Source of the DNA: Flavobacterium psychrophilum
GTDB taxonomy: Bacteria > Bacteroidota > Bacteroidia > Flavobacteriales > Flavobacteriaceae
Length of the DNA stretch: 64,000 bases
Direction of reading: 5' to 3'
NCBI GenBank assembly: GCA_001708385.1
Contig: CP012388.1
Location: 186,001 to 250,000, forward strand
Under the pieces are notes generated by a model. That model ran no database searches. It saw only the letters and a program-made list of their open reading frames with translations, and had not been told where the DNA came from. This document shows positions 10,829 through 19,475 of the stretch, in pieces. The translations under genes were made by a program, and so were the position numbers. Within the stretch, counting starts at the first letter, position 1; every line of letters starts with the position of its first letter.

Positions 10829-10930
10829 GCTTAAATTTTAATATCAAATTAACATATTGTAGGGAAACTGGCTTCGTTATTTTACGGATATTTAAATTAT
10901 TGATACATAACTATTAAACCTATAGAGCGT

Positions 10931-11452
10931 ATGAAAAATTTAATTCTGATCCGCCATGCGAAGTCAAGCTGGGAAGCACCGTTGGAGGATAAAGACCGCC
11001 CTTTATCGAAAAGAGGGATAAATGATGCGCATCTTGTAGCGTCTGAAATTGAGAATCACTTACCTAAATCATATATTGTTTGGAGTAGTACAGCTAAGCG
11101 TGCTAAAAATACCGCCTACATTTTTGCAGAAAATCTTTCTATACCACTAGAAACCATAGTCTTTAAAGACGACCTCTATACTTTTGATGCTAAAAGCCTC
11201 GAAGATGTTATAAAAAGCTGCAATAATCAATTTGATAACCTAATTCTTTTTGGACATAACGACGCTATTACTAATTTTGTTAATACCTTTGGGAACCATG
11301 CTGTAGAAAATGTACCTACGGCAGGTTTTGTATCCCTTTCCTTTCAGCAAAATGACTGGAAAGATATCCGAAAGGGGACGATAGAAAAAGTATTATTTCC
11401 AAGCGAATTAAAGAAACATGATCCACCACTCACCGGTAAACCGGTATATTGA
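10931..11452 (+). CDS. sixA: SixA-like histidine phosphatase
   Basis: A 173-residue histidine-phosphatase-superfamily protein with the RHA motif at the start (LILIRHAKSSWE), the second conserved region VWSSTAKRAKNTA, and the catalytic-site segment LILFGHNDAITNFVN. E. coli SixA removes phosphate from phosphohistidine in a phosphorelay; the substrate here is unproven. Its 3' end overlaps ppk1 by 35 bases, implying translational coupling with polyphosphate kinase. This is the first gene of a four-gene cluster. Confidence 0.85.
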   Translation: MKNLILIRHAKSSWEAPLEDKDRPLSKRGINDAHLVASEIENHLPKSYIVWSSTAKRAKNTAYIFAENLSIPLETIVFKDDLYTFDAKSLEDVIKSCNNQFDNLILFGHNDAITNFVNTFGNHAVENVPTAGFVSLSFQQNDWKDIRKGTIEKVLFPSELKKHDPPLTGKPVY

Positions 11453-13526
11453 CAGGGAAAAAAGCTGGCTGGCGTTTAACGCAAGAGTATTGCAAGAAGC
11501 AGGAGACGATAAAGTGCCTTTGCTGGACAGGCTAAGATTTTTAGGAATATTTTCAAACAACTTCGACGAATTTTTCAGGGTGCGCTATGCAGCCATACGC
11601 CGTTTGAGCCTTACAGGACAGACCGGCGAGAAGATTCTTGGAGGTATATCTGCCCAGCAGCTTCTTACAGAGATTACTGATATTGTTATCGAACAACAAT
11701 CGGAGAGTCTTCGTATTCTAAGCGTTATTGAAAAAGAGCTGGAGAATGAGAATATTTTCATGGTTAATGAAACCCAGCTTACTAAAGAACAGGAAAGCTA
11801 TCTAAAAGACTTTTATATCCAGAAAGTAAGTCCGGAATTAGTTACTATTATCCTTAATGATCTTGACGAGTTTCCATTGTTAAAAGATACATCGGGCTAT
11901 CTTGCTGTGAAGCTGGTTATGAAACCTAAAGTATTACCTGGGTACTCTGAGACTACTCAGCAAATACGTTATGCAGTAATTGAGATGCCTAAAACCGTTA
12001 ATAGGTTTGTAATACTTCCATCTAATACGGATAAGCAGTATGTCATTATGCTTGATGACGTTATACGTCTTAATCTGCACGGAATATTTAATATCTTCAG
12101 GTATGAGAGCATCTCTGCCCACATGATTAAAATTACGCGTGATGCACAGTTAGAAATAGATAGCGACCAGAGTAAAAGCTTAATGGAGAAGATTTCTACT
12201 AGTGTTAAAGAAAGACGTATTGGAGAACCTGTACGTTTTGTATATGATCAGGCTATAGGGAAGGATACACTTGATTTCTTTCTTACCCGTATGGAGATAG
12301 ATTCATCCGATAGTATTATTCCGGGAGGAAGATATCACAATAGGCGAGATTATATGGACTTTCCTAACTTAGGGAGACAGGACTTGCTTTATCAGCAAAA
12401 TGTCCCATTGCCGGTACCGGGGCTTAGCCTTGAAGGAAGTATTCTTCATAAAATAAGAGAAAGAGATTACCTGCTTAACGCACCTTATCAGTCGTTTGCA
12501 TATGTAATTAAATTTCTTCGTGAAGCAGCACTTGATCCTAAAGTTAGTTCCATAAGTATAACGTTATATCGATTAGCCAGAAATTCGCAAATTATCAGTT
12601 CTCTTATTAATGCAGCTAAAAACGGAAAGAAAGTAACAGTTCAGATCGAACTTCAGGCGCGTTTTGATGAGGCTAGTAATATTTCCTATGCAGAACAGAT
12701 GCAGACGGAAGGTATCAATCTTATATTCGGCGTAAAGGGCCTTAAAGTGCATAGTAAAATATGTGTTATAGAGCGCGTAGAAAATGGACGTATAAAACGT
12801 TATGGATTTGTATCTACGGGTAATTTTAATGAGTCTACAGCTAAAATATATACCGACGTTACATTGTTTACCAGCCATCAGCAGATTTTAAAAGAAACAC
12901 AAAGGATATTTGAGTTCTTTGAAGTCAACTATCGTGTACACCGATATAAACACCTTTTTGTATCGCCACATTACACCCGTAGTAAATTTTATAAACTGAT
13001 TGACAGAGAAATATTAAATGCTATAGCTGGTAAAGAGGCATACATAAAACTTAGAATGAACAGCCTTACCGACTTCAAAATGATCGATAAGCTCTATGAA
13101 GCCAGCAGAGAGGGTGTAAAAATACAGCTTATTATACGCGGAATATGCTGCTTGATACCTGGTGTACCGGGCATGAGCGATAATATAGAAGCAATAAGCA
13201 TTGTAGATAACTATCTTGAGCATTCCAGGGTCTATATTTTCGCAAATTCAGGAGATCCGGAAATATTTATTTCTTCAGCAGATTTTATGACTAGAAACCT
13301 TGATGCAAGGGTAGAAGTTACATGTCCTATTTATGATCCGGAGATAAAGCAGGAATTGCTTGAAACTTTTGAAATTGGTTGGAAAGCTAACGTAAAAGCC
13401 AGGCTACATTCTGAAACGTTGGAAAATAAATACAGGAAAAAGCCTGATGAAAAACCTTTCCGTGCGCAGCTGGAAACTTACAATTATTACAGAAACAAAT
13501 TAGACGTTATTTACGAACAATTATAA
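11418..13526 (+). CDS. ppk1: Polyphosphate kinase 1
   Basis: Polymerises ATP gamma-phosphate into polyphosphate through a phosphohistidine intermediate; membrane-associated in E. coli. The 702-residue length is normal. N domain: YIDREKSWLAFNARVLQEA. Catalytic region: PYQSFAYVIKFLREAALDPKV, then the phosphorylated-His segment GLKVHSKICVIER (HxK) and the second HKD-like site near YLEHSRVYIFANSG. The start codon lies inside sixA; alignment with E. coli Ppk (whose start is only a few residues before KELSWLSFNERVLQEA) supports this overlapping start. Confidence 0.95.
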   Translation: MIHHSPVNRYIDREKSWLAFNARVLQEAGDDKVPLLDRLRFLGIFSNNFDEFFRVRYAAIRRLSLTGQTGEKILGGISAQQLLTEITDIVIEQQSESLRILSVIEKELENENIFMVNETQLTKEQESYLKDFYIQKVSPELVTIILNDLDEFPLLKDTSGYLAVKLVMKPKVLPGYSETTQQIRYAVIEMPKTVNRFVILPSNTDKQYVIMLDDVIRLNLHGIFNIFRYESISAHMIKITRDAQLEIDSDQSKSLMEKISTSVKERRIGEPVRFVYDQAIGKDTLDFFLTRMEIDSSDSIIPGGRYHNRRDYMDFPNLGRQDLLYQQNVPLPVPGLSLEGSILHKIRERDYLLNAPYQSFAYVIKFLREAALDPKVSSISITLYRLARNSQIISSLINAAKNGKKVTVQIELQARFDEASNISYAEQMQTEGINLIFGVKGLKVHSKICVIERVENGRIKRYGFVSTGNFNESTAKIYTDVTLFTSHQQILKETQRIFEFFEVNYRVHRYKHLFVSPHYTRSKFYKLIDREILNAIAGKEAYIKLRMNSLTDFKMIDKLYEASREGVKIQLIIRGICCLIPGVPGMSDNIEAISIVDNYLEHSRVYIFANSGDPEIFISSADFMTRNLDARVEVTCPIYDPEIKQELLETFEIGWKANVKARLHSETLENKYRKKPDEKPFRAQLETYNYYRNKLDVIYEQL

Positions 13527-13556
13527 GTGAGGGATAGTTCCTTAGGTGCTTAAAGA

Positions 13557-14447
13557 ATGATTACAATAAAAAAATATGCTGCGATAGATATTGGTTCAAA
13601 TGCCATGAGGTTATTAATATCCAATATTGTCGAGCAGGAAGGTAAGGAACCACAGTTTAATAAAAGTTCGCTTGTACGCGTACCGGTGCGTCTTGGGCAG
13701 GATGCTTTTACTGTAGGGGAAATTACCGAAGAGAATATTGAACGTATGGTGGACTCTATGAAAGCCTATAAACTACTTATGAAAGTGCATAAAGTAGAAC
13801 GTTATATGGCTTGTGCTACTTCAGCTATGCGTGAAGCATTTAATGGAAAAGAAGTCGCTGATATTATAGAGCAGGAATCGGGTGTGAAGATAGAAATAAT
13901 CGATGGGAAAAAAGAAGCAGCTATTATTGCTTCAACAGATTTGCATCATCTTGTTAAGACCGATCAGACCTATCTATATGTTGATGTTGGTGGAGGCAGT
14001 ACAGAGTTTTCATTGTTTGCCAATGGAAAAATCGTTGCCTCTAAATCATTTAAAAATGGTACGGTTCGTTTGCTAAATAACATGGTAAACGAAGTGGTTT
14101 GGCAGGAAATAGAAAAGTGGATTAAAGCTGTAACCGAACCTTACGAAACAGTTACACTTATTGGTTCAGGAGGAAATATCAATAAGCTATTCAAAATGTC
14201 CGGTAAACAACAGGAAAAACCATTGTCTTTTTTTTATGTAAACAGCCAGTATCAGTTTCTAAATAGCCTAAGTTACGAGCAGCGTATTTCAGAGCTTGGA
14301 CTTAATCCGGATCGCGCAGACGTAATTATTTATGCTGCCCGAATATATTTAAACGCCATGAAGTGGAGTGGTGCGAGAAATATTTATGTGCCAAAAATCG
14401 GACTATCAGATGGTATAGTAAAAGCCATGTACTACGGAAAAATATAA
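13557..14447 (+). CDS. ppx: Exopolyphosphatase / pppGpp phosphohydrolase family protein
   Basis: A 296-residue Ppx/GppA phosphatase of the ASKHA fold. The phosphate-1 loop is [14 protein letters not shown], the phosphate-2 loop [16 protein letters not shown], and the adenosine-like motif [14 protein letters not shown]. It is the short form, lacking the C-terminal HD domains of E. coli Ppx. Position directly after ppk1 argues for polyphosphate turnover, though pppGpp hydrolysis is possible. Confidence 0.9.
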   Translation: MITIKKYAAIDIGSNAMRLLISNIVEQEGKEPQFNKSSLVRVPVRLGQDAFTVGEITEENIERMVDSMKAYKLLMKVHKVERYMACATSAMREAFNGKEVADIIEQESGVKIEIIDGKKEAAIIASTDLHHLVKTDQTYLYVDVGGGSTEFSLFANGKIVASKSFKNGTVRLLNNMVNEVVWQEIEKWIKAVTEPYETVTLIGSGGNINKLFKMSGKQQEKPLSFFYVNSQYQFLNSLSYEQRISELGLNPDRADVIIYAARIYLNAMKWSGARNIYVPKIGLSDGIVKAMYYGKI

Positions 14448-14451
14448 GTTT

Positions 14452-14970
14452 ATGGATAACAGGATAAAACTTATTAAAGGTGATATTACCAAGATGCAGA
14501 CTGATGCGATAGTTAATGCTGCAAATTCATCGCTACTGGGTGGTGGCGGAGTGGATGGTGCTATTCATCGCGCGGGAGGTAAAGCTATTTTAGATGAGTG
14601 TATCGCAATCCGAAATCTTCAGGGTGGTTGTAATACCGGAGAAGCTGTTATAACAACTGCAGGTAATCTTACATCCAAATATGTCATCCATACAGTCGGT
14701 CCGGTTTGGAATGGCGATAAACTAGAGAAAGAACAATTATTAGCTAATGCTTACCTCAATAGTCTTACACTTGCGGTTGAAAATTCCATTGAAACAATTG
14801 CATTTCCAAATATCAGTACAGGAGTATATCATTTTCCTAAAGATAAAGCCGCTAAAATTGCTATTTCAACAGTAGATGATTTTCTAAGAACAACTACTTC
14901 CGTTAAAGAGGTTGTATTTGTATGTTTTGATGATGAGAATTACAATTTATATCAATCTATATTAGAATAA
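14452..14970 (+). CDS. Macro-domain ADP-ribose hydrolase
   Basis: A 172-residue macro domain, MacroD / YmdB type. The ligand loop is [26 protein letters not shown], followed by [24 protein letters not shown] and the second phosphate loop [13 protein letters not shown]. These proteins deacetylate O-acetyl-ADP-ribose or remove ADP-ribose from acidic residues. It starts 4 bases after ppx, so it belongs to the same transcription unit. Its stop codon nearly abuts that of the convergent bestrophin gene. Confidence 0.92.
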   Translation: MDNRIKLIKGDITKMQTDAIVNAANSSLLGGGGVDGAIHRAGGKAILDECIAIRNLQGGCNTGEAVITTAGNLTSKYVIHTVGPVWNGDKLEKEQLLANAYLNSLTLAVENSIETIAFPNISTGVYHFPKDKAAKIAISTVDDFLRTTTSVKEVVFVCFDDENYNLYQSILE

Positions 14971-14971
14971 T

Positions 14972-15868
14972 TTACATTATATAAAATTCATCTTTCGTAA
15001 TAGGGTCCGGTACATCTTTTTCGTGAATAAGCTGCCTGATATTGATCTCAATAGTTCTTGCGATAGCCGTCACGGAAATATCGCTTGGCCTGTTTCTAAA
15101 AGGATCCTGCAGGTAATAAGCTGTTTTTTCAAGAATAAAAAATACAAGCGCTATTAGAAGTAACAACGGTATTTCATACGCAAGTATCACACCTTTTAGA
15201 GCAATTGATAGTATAGCAACAAAAAGATATATTGTGAAATGAAGGAACATTCTATATGTTGTAGGAAATACTGTAGAATTAATTCTTTCTGCTGCACCCA
15301 TGCTATCTGAAAATCGTACCGATGTAGTGTTTAGTTGAATATTTTCAAAATCGGTAAGTCTACCGGCTTCTCTTAGTTTACTTATTTGCTTTACATTCAT
15401 TTGAAGTATTCCCAGAGGTTTATTCTTGAATTCTTTTAAAGATTGTAATTCATCCTCGGGTAAAAAGTTATCGCAACTTTCCAATGGAGGTAATCCTCTT
15501 AACGATTGCCCAAGTGAGTAACACCATGCAATTTGTCTATATGCCATTTGTTTTATCTGTTGGTCGGTGTCGTCTCCTTTCAGGAACGCCTGAAGCTGCA
15601 AAACCAAACTTCTTGAATCGTTTACTATTGCACCCCATATTTTTCGGGCTTCCCACCAGCGATCGTAAGACTGGCTCATTTTAAACGATAGTAAGACCGA
15701 TATTGCAGTACCTAAAAATGTTGCTATTGTAAGCGGCATTTCGGGTACGTATGTATAAAATTTTTCGGTAAGAAAATGTATGATTATACCTAATATGAAA
15801 ACGATAAGCATTTCATATTTTATCAGGTTAAAAAGATAGCGCAGGGGTACGCGTTTGTCTACAAGCAT
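14972..15868 (-). CDS. Bestrophin-family ion channel (YneE type)
   Basis: A 298-residue membrane protein of the bestrophin / RFP-TM superfamily. Two N-terminal helices surround residues 15-65 (YEMLIVFILGIIIHFL, IATFLGTAISVLLSF), then comes the family landmark FKMSQSYDRWWEARKIWGAIVNDSR. A hydrophobic hairpin near residues 205-245 follows, with a C-terminal cytoplasmic part. Bacterial homologues form pentameric channels, usually cation-selective. Single gene in the inner membrane. Confidence 0.9.
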   Translation of the reverse strand: MLVDKRVPLRYLFNLIKYEMLIVFILGIIIHFLTEKFYTYVPEMPLTIATFLGTAISVLLSFKMSQSYDRWWEARKIWGAIVNDSRSLVLQLQAFLKGDDTDQQIKQMAYRQIAWCYSLGQSLRGLPPLESCDNFLPEDELQSLKEFKNKPLGILQMNVKQISKLREAGRLTDFENIQLNTTSVRFSDSMGAAERINSTVFPTTYRMFLHFTIYLFVAILSIALKGVILAYEIPLLLLIALVFFILEKTAYYLQDPFRNRPSDISVTAIARTIEINIRQLIHEKDVPDPITKDEFYIM

Positions 15869-15953
15869 AAAACATTATTTAATACATACTAAAGTTACAT
15901 AATGTTTTAATGTACACCTTTGATTATAGTTAACATTTACAATAATTTTCACA

Positions 15954-16565
15954 TTACCATTTTTCTTCAAGTTTCGCAGGTATATAATCCTGCCTGTATT
16001 CACTATTCATTTTAAAATAGTTGCCGTCAGGCTTTACTATAATATAACCGCAATCTGCCGATTGTTTAAATAAGAGTTTCTTAATAATTTCATTCTTATC
16101 TTCATAAACAAAATCCTTTTCGTAATCAAATCGTTTTTCGGTTACAAATACCTGGAAAACAGTTTTGTTTTTCTTTATAAATCTTCGATAGACTCTATCG
16201 CTGGTATAGTAGTCTATATTGGGACGTTGTCTCGGTAACGGCTTTTCTTTCTGAAAATAGTTTATAATTATCGAATGATCTGCAGATATGGGAAGGCCTG
16301 TTAGCTCTTGCAGTGCACTAATCAGTTCGTCTCTCTTTTCAGGCGTAATCTTTCCATATTCCTATCTGGAAAGCAGGCGGGCATTTATCGAATCTTTATT
16401 CTCGCTAATTAGCCATATATATTTTTGTGACTTAATTTTAGCGTCAAATAACTCCTGAGAAATTGTGTTGCCCGTTTCATCAAAAAGATAGCCTTGTTAT
16501 TTAGTTGCTTGTGCGTGAAAATTTAGAGTAATAAAGCAACAAATAAATGTCATTATCAATTTCAT
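15954..16565 (-). pseudogene. Secreted protein gene interrupted by two in-frame stop codons
   Basis: One continuous minus-strand frame of 204 codons starts at ATG 16565 with a signal peptide (MKLIMTFICCFITLNFHAQA) and ends at TAA 15954-15956. Two stops interrupt it: TAA at codon 23 (16497-16499) and TAG at codon 68 (16362-16364). The frame shows no indel, and the downstream translation (for example FQVFVTEKRFDYEKDFVYEDK) has normal composition. Both stops could have come from glutamine codons by single C-to-T changes. The ATG lies 2 bases after the GLPGLI gene stop, so it was the second gene of that operon. I recognise no family. Confidence 0.75.
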
Positions 16566-16567
16566 AC

Positions 16568-17494
16568 TTAGCCCTTTATTGTTGTTTTTTGTTCTTGTAT
16601 AGGCTTGGAATCTTCACGTACTTTCTTCAGTTCAGCTTCATTAATTACACGTCTGGTGTCTTCATCTTCCCATTCATACATTTTTTCAAAACTAATCTCC
16701 CGTTGCGCTTTTATGCTTTTCTCGGTAGGAATTGATTTCGTTGTTGTTTTTACCTTTAATGAAGGTCGCGATTCTTCCATTGACTTCTCTAGTGATTCCT
16801 GCATTTTCTGTGTAAAGAAAACCGCGAAATTATCTTGTTGTAATATGTGTTGCTGTAGTGTTTTCTTTACTGATTCCTCAGGTGCGGTTATTTTAATTTC
16901 ATCTTTGCACGGATAACAAATGCTTGTAACTTTAAAACCTACAATTTTTGTTTCATCTTCGGCTTCTAGAATTACACCGGGCAAACCTGATAGTTTCCAG
17001 GGACCGTAAGGATAGGGTATGCTTTCGGTAAACCAGACGGTATAGCTTCTACCTCTGAATATTCCAGTTGCTTTTTGAGTTTTCAGCCCATCAACTGTTT
17101 TAAATTCATTATGTGTTTTCCACTTTATATTTATCCAATTATCCTCATAAATATAAGGCTCCAGTATTTGCTTAGGCTGACGGACAATTATTTTTTTAGT
17201 TGTATAATCTTTGAATATCTGAGCGCCAATAGCGTCATATCCTTTTGTTGTTACTGAAAAACTATTGTTTATTTCATCTGTCTCCATAGATGAATAATCC
17301 TGTAGATTTTCTTCCAGATCATATCTAAGCCACTTATAAAGAGACTGAGTTGAATTGAATTCAAGTAATCCGGCTATAGGTTCTTTATTGCCATTTGCTA
17401 CAAGGTAGTTTATTTTTCCGTTAACGTTATTTTGGGAAAGTAAGGTTAAGTTATAGGTAAGAAATAAAATGAGGAATAGATTGCGCAATTTCAT
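16568..17494 (-). CDS. GLPGLI family secreted protein
   Basis: A 308-residue exported protein with signal peptide MKLRNLFLILFLTYNLTLLSQ. It has the diagnostic motif in YGPWKLSGLPGVILEAED and the preceding TVWFTESIPYPYGP. The family is widespread in Bacteroidota; its function is unknown, and many members sit near outer-membrane receptors or peptidases, which are absent here. I chose the ATG at 17494 because it begins the signal peptide; an in-frame start 27 bases upstream adds nine polar residues before it. The C-terminal 80 residues are highly charged (KTTTKSIPTEKSIKAQREISFEK). It is followed after 2 bases by the broken gene. Confidence 0.88.
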   Translation of the reverse strand: MKLRNLFLILFLTYNLTLLSQNNVNGKINYLVANGNKEPIAGLLEFNSTQSLYKWLRYDLEENLQDYSSMETDEINNSFSVTTKGYDAIGAQIFKDYTTKKIIVRQPKQILEPYIYEDNWINIKWKTHNEFKTVDGLKTQKATGIFRGRSYTVWFTESIPYPYGPWKLSGLPGVILEAEDETKIVGFKVTSICYPCKDEIKITAPEESVKKTLQQHILQQDNFAVFFTQKMQESLEKSMEESRPSLKVKTTTKSIPTEKSIKAQREISFEKMYEWEDEDTRRVINEAELKKVREDSKPIQEQKTTIKG

Positions 17495-17551
17495 AATCTT
17501 GATAGTTGGTTGGTTAGCCAAATATAAGTTATTTCTGAAACTGACGTGTGG

Positions 17552-18256
17552 TTAGATGTCTAAATCGAACAATTTCCTTAGAGTCTCTACTGCGGGATTT
17601 ATCGATTTTAGTTTTTCAAACTTTTCGATAGGAGTAAAGGCATGCTTTGTAGATACTATTTCATTCACATGAACATCAATAGTAATATCATGGTTATGAA
17701 GTTTACCTCGCAGATAACCTAATAGTTCGTGTTTGGCATTGTCAAAATCTAATTTAGAACCTTCATTTGGAAGTTCCAGCTTAATAGTAACACCATCAAG
17801 CACCGGATCATTAATTTGCATATAAGTAGCCATGATCTTCTGTCCCGAATCACTTAAACGCTTTGCAAATTTATTCCATTGCAGCAGCATATCGGTTTCG
17901 TTGAATGCCTCACGGGGCAAATCATCAGTATGCCTTACTATAGCTTTCTGGCTTTCCAGTAATTCTTTTTTCTGGCGAAGACCGGCTAATGAAAATGCTG
18001 ATACTTTGGGTGTTCCGTCATTTGCAGGTTTTAGTACAGGCGGTTTAATTACCTCCGGCTCATCTACCTCAAGCTCTGTAGCGGGTAGTGGAGTAATCGG
18101 TGCTGCAGAAACTTCTGCACTGACACTTATAGTTTCTGTGATAGTATTTTCAGTTTGAATAACAGTTTCCTGTACAGTAACTTTAGCTACAGCAGCGGCA
18201 TTTTCTTTAAAGTAATGGGATGGAATTATAAATTGGTCAGCTTTTTTTTTTCTCCA
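17552..18256 (-). CDS. dnaX: DnaX tau-specific C-terminal extension, read in the -1 frame
   Basis: This frame is open from just after a TGA at 18257-18259 down to the stop at 17552. It has no ATG near its start, so it depends on frameshifting from the upstream dnaX frame. Translation after the A tract gives ADQFIIPSHYFKENAAA, a Pro/Glu/Thr/Val-rich linker, then a folded C-terminal part (GLRQKKELLESQKAIV...REAFNETDMLLQWNKFAKRL...) ending LRKLFDLDI. These match the variable linker and C-terminal domain of tau subunits. A -1 shift after Lys357 adds 229 residues, giving a 586-residue tau. An internal TTG-initiated product of 122 residues is possible but unneeded. Confidence 0.8.
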   Translation of the reverse strand, partial: WRKKKADQFIIPSHYFKENAAAVAKVTVQETVIQTENTITETISVSAEVSAAPITPLPATELEVDEPEVIKPPVLKPANDGTPKVSAFSLAGLRQKKELLESQKAIVRHTDDLPREAFNETDMLLQWNKFAKRLSDSGQKIMATYMQINDPVLDGVTIKLELPNEGSKLDFDNAKHELLGYLRGKLHNHDITIDVHVNEIVSTKHAFTPIEKFEKLKSINPAVETLRKLFDLDI

Positions 18257-19311
18257 TCAAAGGTGATGGAGGCAAGCTGCATTAAGCATAATTCTACAAG
18301 CAACCTTTGGTTCTGGCTGGTTTTATATTTAAGGTCACAATCATTTGCTAAATCTATTGCTTTTAGTAAAAAGTCCTGACTTGTTTTTTGCGATTGTTCC
18401 CTGTAAAGATTCTGTGCAACTTCACCTGCTTCTAACAATGCCAATGTTGCAGGATTTTTACTGACTAGTAAGTCACGGAAATGCGATGCAAGTCCGGCTA
18501 CAAAATGATGTCCGTCAAACCCTTTCGCTAAAATCTCATTATAGGTAAGTAATAGGTCAGGAATACGGTTTTCAATGATCAGATCGGTTACTTTTATGTA
18601 GTATTCATAATCAAGTACGTTTAGATTTTCAGTAACTGCCTGACGGGTAAGATTAGTACCGCAATAACTTACGACCCTGTCAAAAATCGAAAGAGCGTCA
18701 CGCATAGCGCCATCTGCCTTTTGGGCAATAATGTGCAGTGCATCATCTTCGAAAGAGATTCCCTGGCTGCGGGCAACCTCACCAAGATGTTCTTTAGCAT
18801 CTTTAACGGTTATTCTTTTGAAATCGAATATTTGGCAACGCGATAATATAGTTGGTATTATCTTGTGTTTCTCTGTAGTTGCAAGTATAAATATAGCATG
18901 TCTTGGCGGCTCTTCAAGTGTTTTAAGAAACGCATTGAATGCAGCCTGAGATAGCATGTGTACCTCATCTATAATATATACTTTGTATTTACCTGTTTGT
19001 GGCGGTATTCGAACCTGGTCTATAAGGCTTCGGATGTCGTCTACAGAGTTGTTAGAAGCAGCATCCAGCTCAAATACGTTAAAGGCAAAATCCTCATACG
19101 GGTCGTCATAACCTTCTTGGTTTATTTTTCGGGCCAAAATACGCGCGCAGGTAGTTTTACCAACACCACGAGGACCTGTAAATAGCAGTGCCTGAGCAAG
19201 GTGATTATTATCTATGGCATTAAGTAGTGTATTGGTAATAGCCTGCTGCCCAACAACATCCTTAAAGGTTTGTGGGCGATACTTACGGGCTGATACTATA
19301 AACTGTTCCAT
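18226..19311 (-). CDS. dnaX: DNA polymerase III gamma/tau subunit, zero-frame product
   Basis: Clamp-loader ATPase of the replicative polymerase. AAA+ core: P-loop GPRGVGKTT, Walker B YIIDEVHML, sensor ATTEKHKIIPTILSRC with the arginine finger, and the oligomerisation domain III after about residue 240. The usual four-cysteine zinc module between Walker A and B is not seen: NQEGYDDPYEDFAFNVFELDAAS replaces it. The zero frame ends ...GEKKKLTNL at 361 residues, immediately after the A10 tract, giving a gamma-like protein. The tau part lies downstream in the -1 frame. A -7 element is found at 19328-19335. Confidence 0.95.
   Translation of the reverse strand: MEQFIVSARKYRPQTFKDVVGQQAITNTLLNAIDNNHLAQALLFTGPRGVGKTTCARILARKINQEGYDDPYEDFAFNVFELDAASNNSVDDIRSLIDQVRIPPQTGKYKVYIIDEVHMLSQAAFNAFLKTLEEPPRHAIFILATTEKHKIIPTILSRCQIFDFKRITVKDAKEHLGEVARSQGISFEDDALHIIAQKADGAMRDALSIFDRVVSYCGTNLTRQAVTENLNVLDYEYYIKVTDLIIENRIPDLLLTYNEILAKGFDGHHFVAGLASHFRDLLVSKNPATLALLEAGEVAQNLYREQSQKTSQDFLLKAIDLANDCDLKYKTSQNQRLLVELCLMQLASITFDGEKKKLTNL
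18242..18271 (-). promoter_or_regulatory. dnaX slippery A10 tract with adjoining hairpin
   Basis: On the coding strand ten A residues (18251 to 18242) are followed by G, so the zero frame reads GAA AAA AAA AAG and contains the E. coli dnaX heptamer A AAA AAG in the right phase. Directly 5' is a perfect 7-bp stem CTCCATC / GATGGAG with a 6-base loop (18252-18271). The two reading frames overlap only between 18226 and 18256, so any shift must happen here. Confidence 0.7.
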
Positions 19312-19327
19312 AGAAATTACTGTAGAG

Positions 19328-19335
19328 CAAATATA
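19328..19335 (-). promoter_or_regulatory. -7 promoter element of dnaX
   Basis: Minus-strand TATATTTG followed by C, an exact -7 consensus, 17 bases before the dnaX ATG at 19311. No matching TTG at the ideal -33 distance. Confidence 0.6.
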
Positions 19336-19475
19336 GCAATTCCTTTGGGAATTTTGACGATATCCCGCCGCCGATTAATTGTTTTTTGCAACACAAAATA
19401 TTACGCTCTAATAACACGGAAGTTAGGTTTAAACTATTCTAATGTTAAGGGGAATGTACTATAAAAGTAATATCC

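Noticed and set aside
17552..17920. Independent 122-residue gene starting at TTG
   Set aside because: The frame continues open upstream to 18256 with a tau-like linker, so it is the dnaX C-terminal part and not a separate gene.
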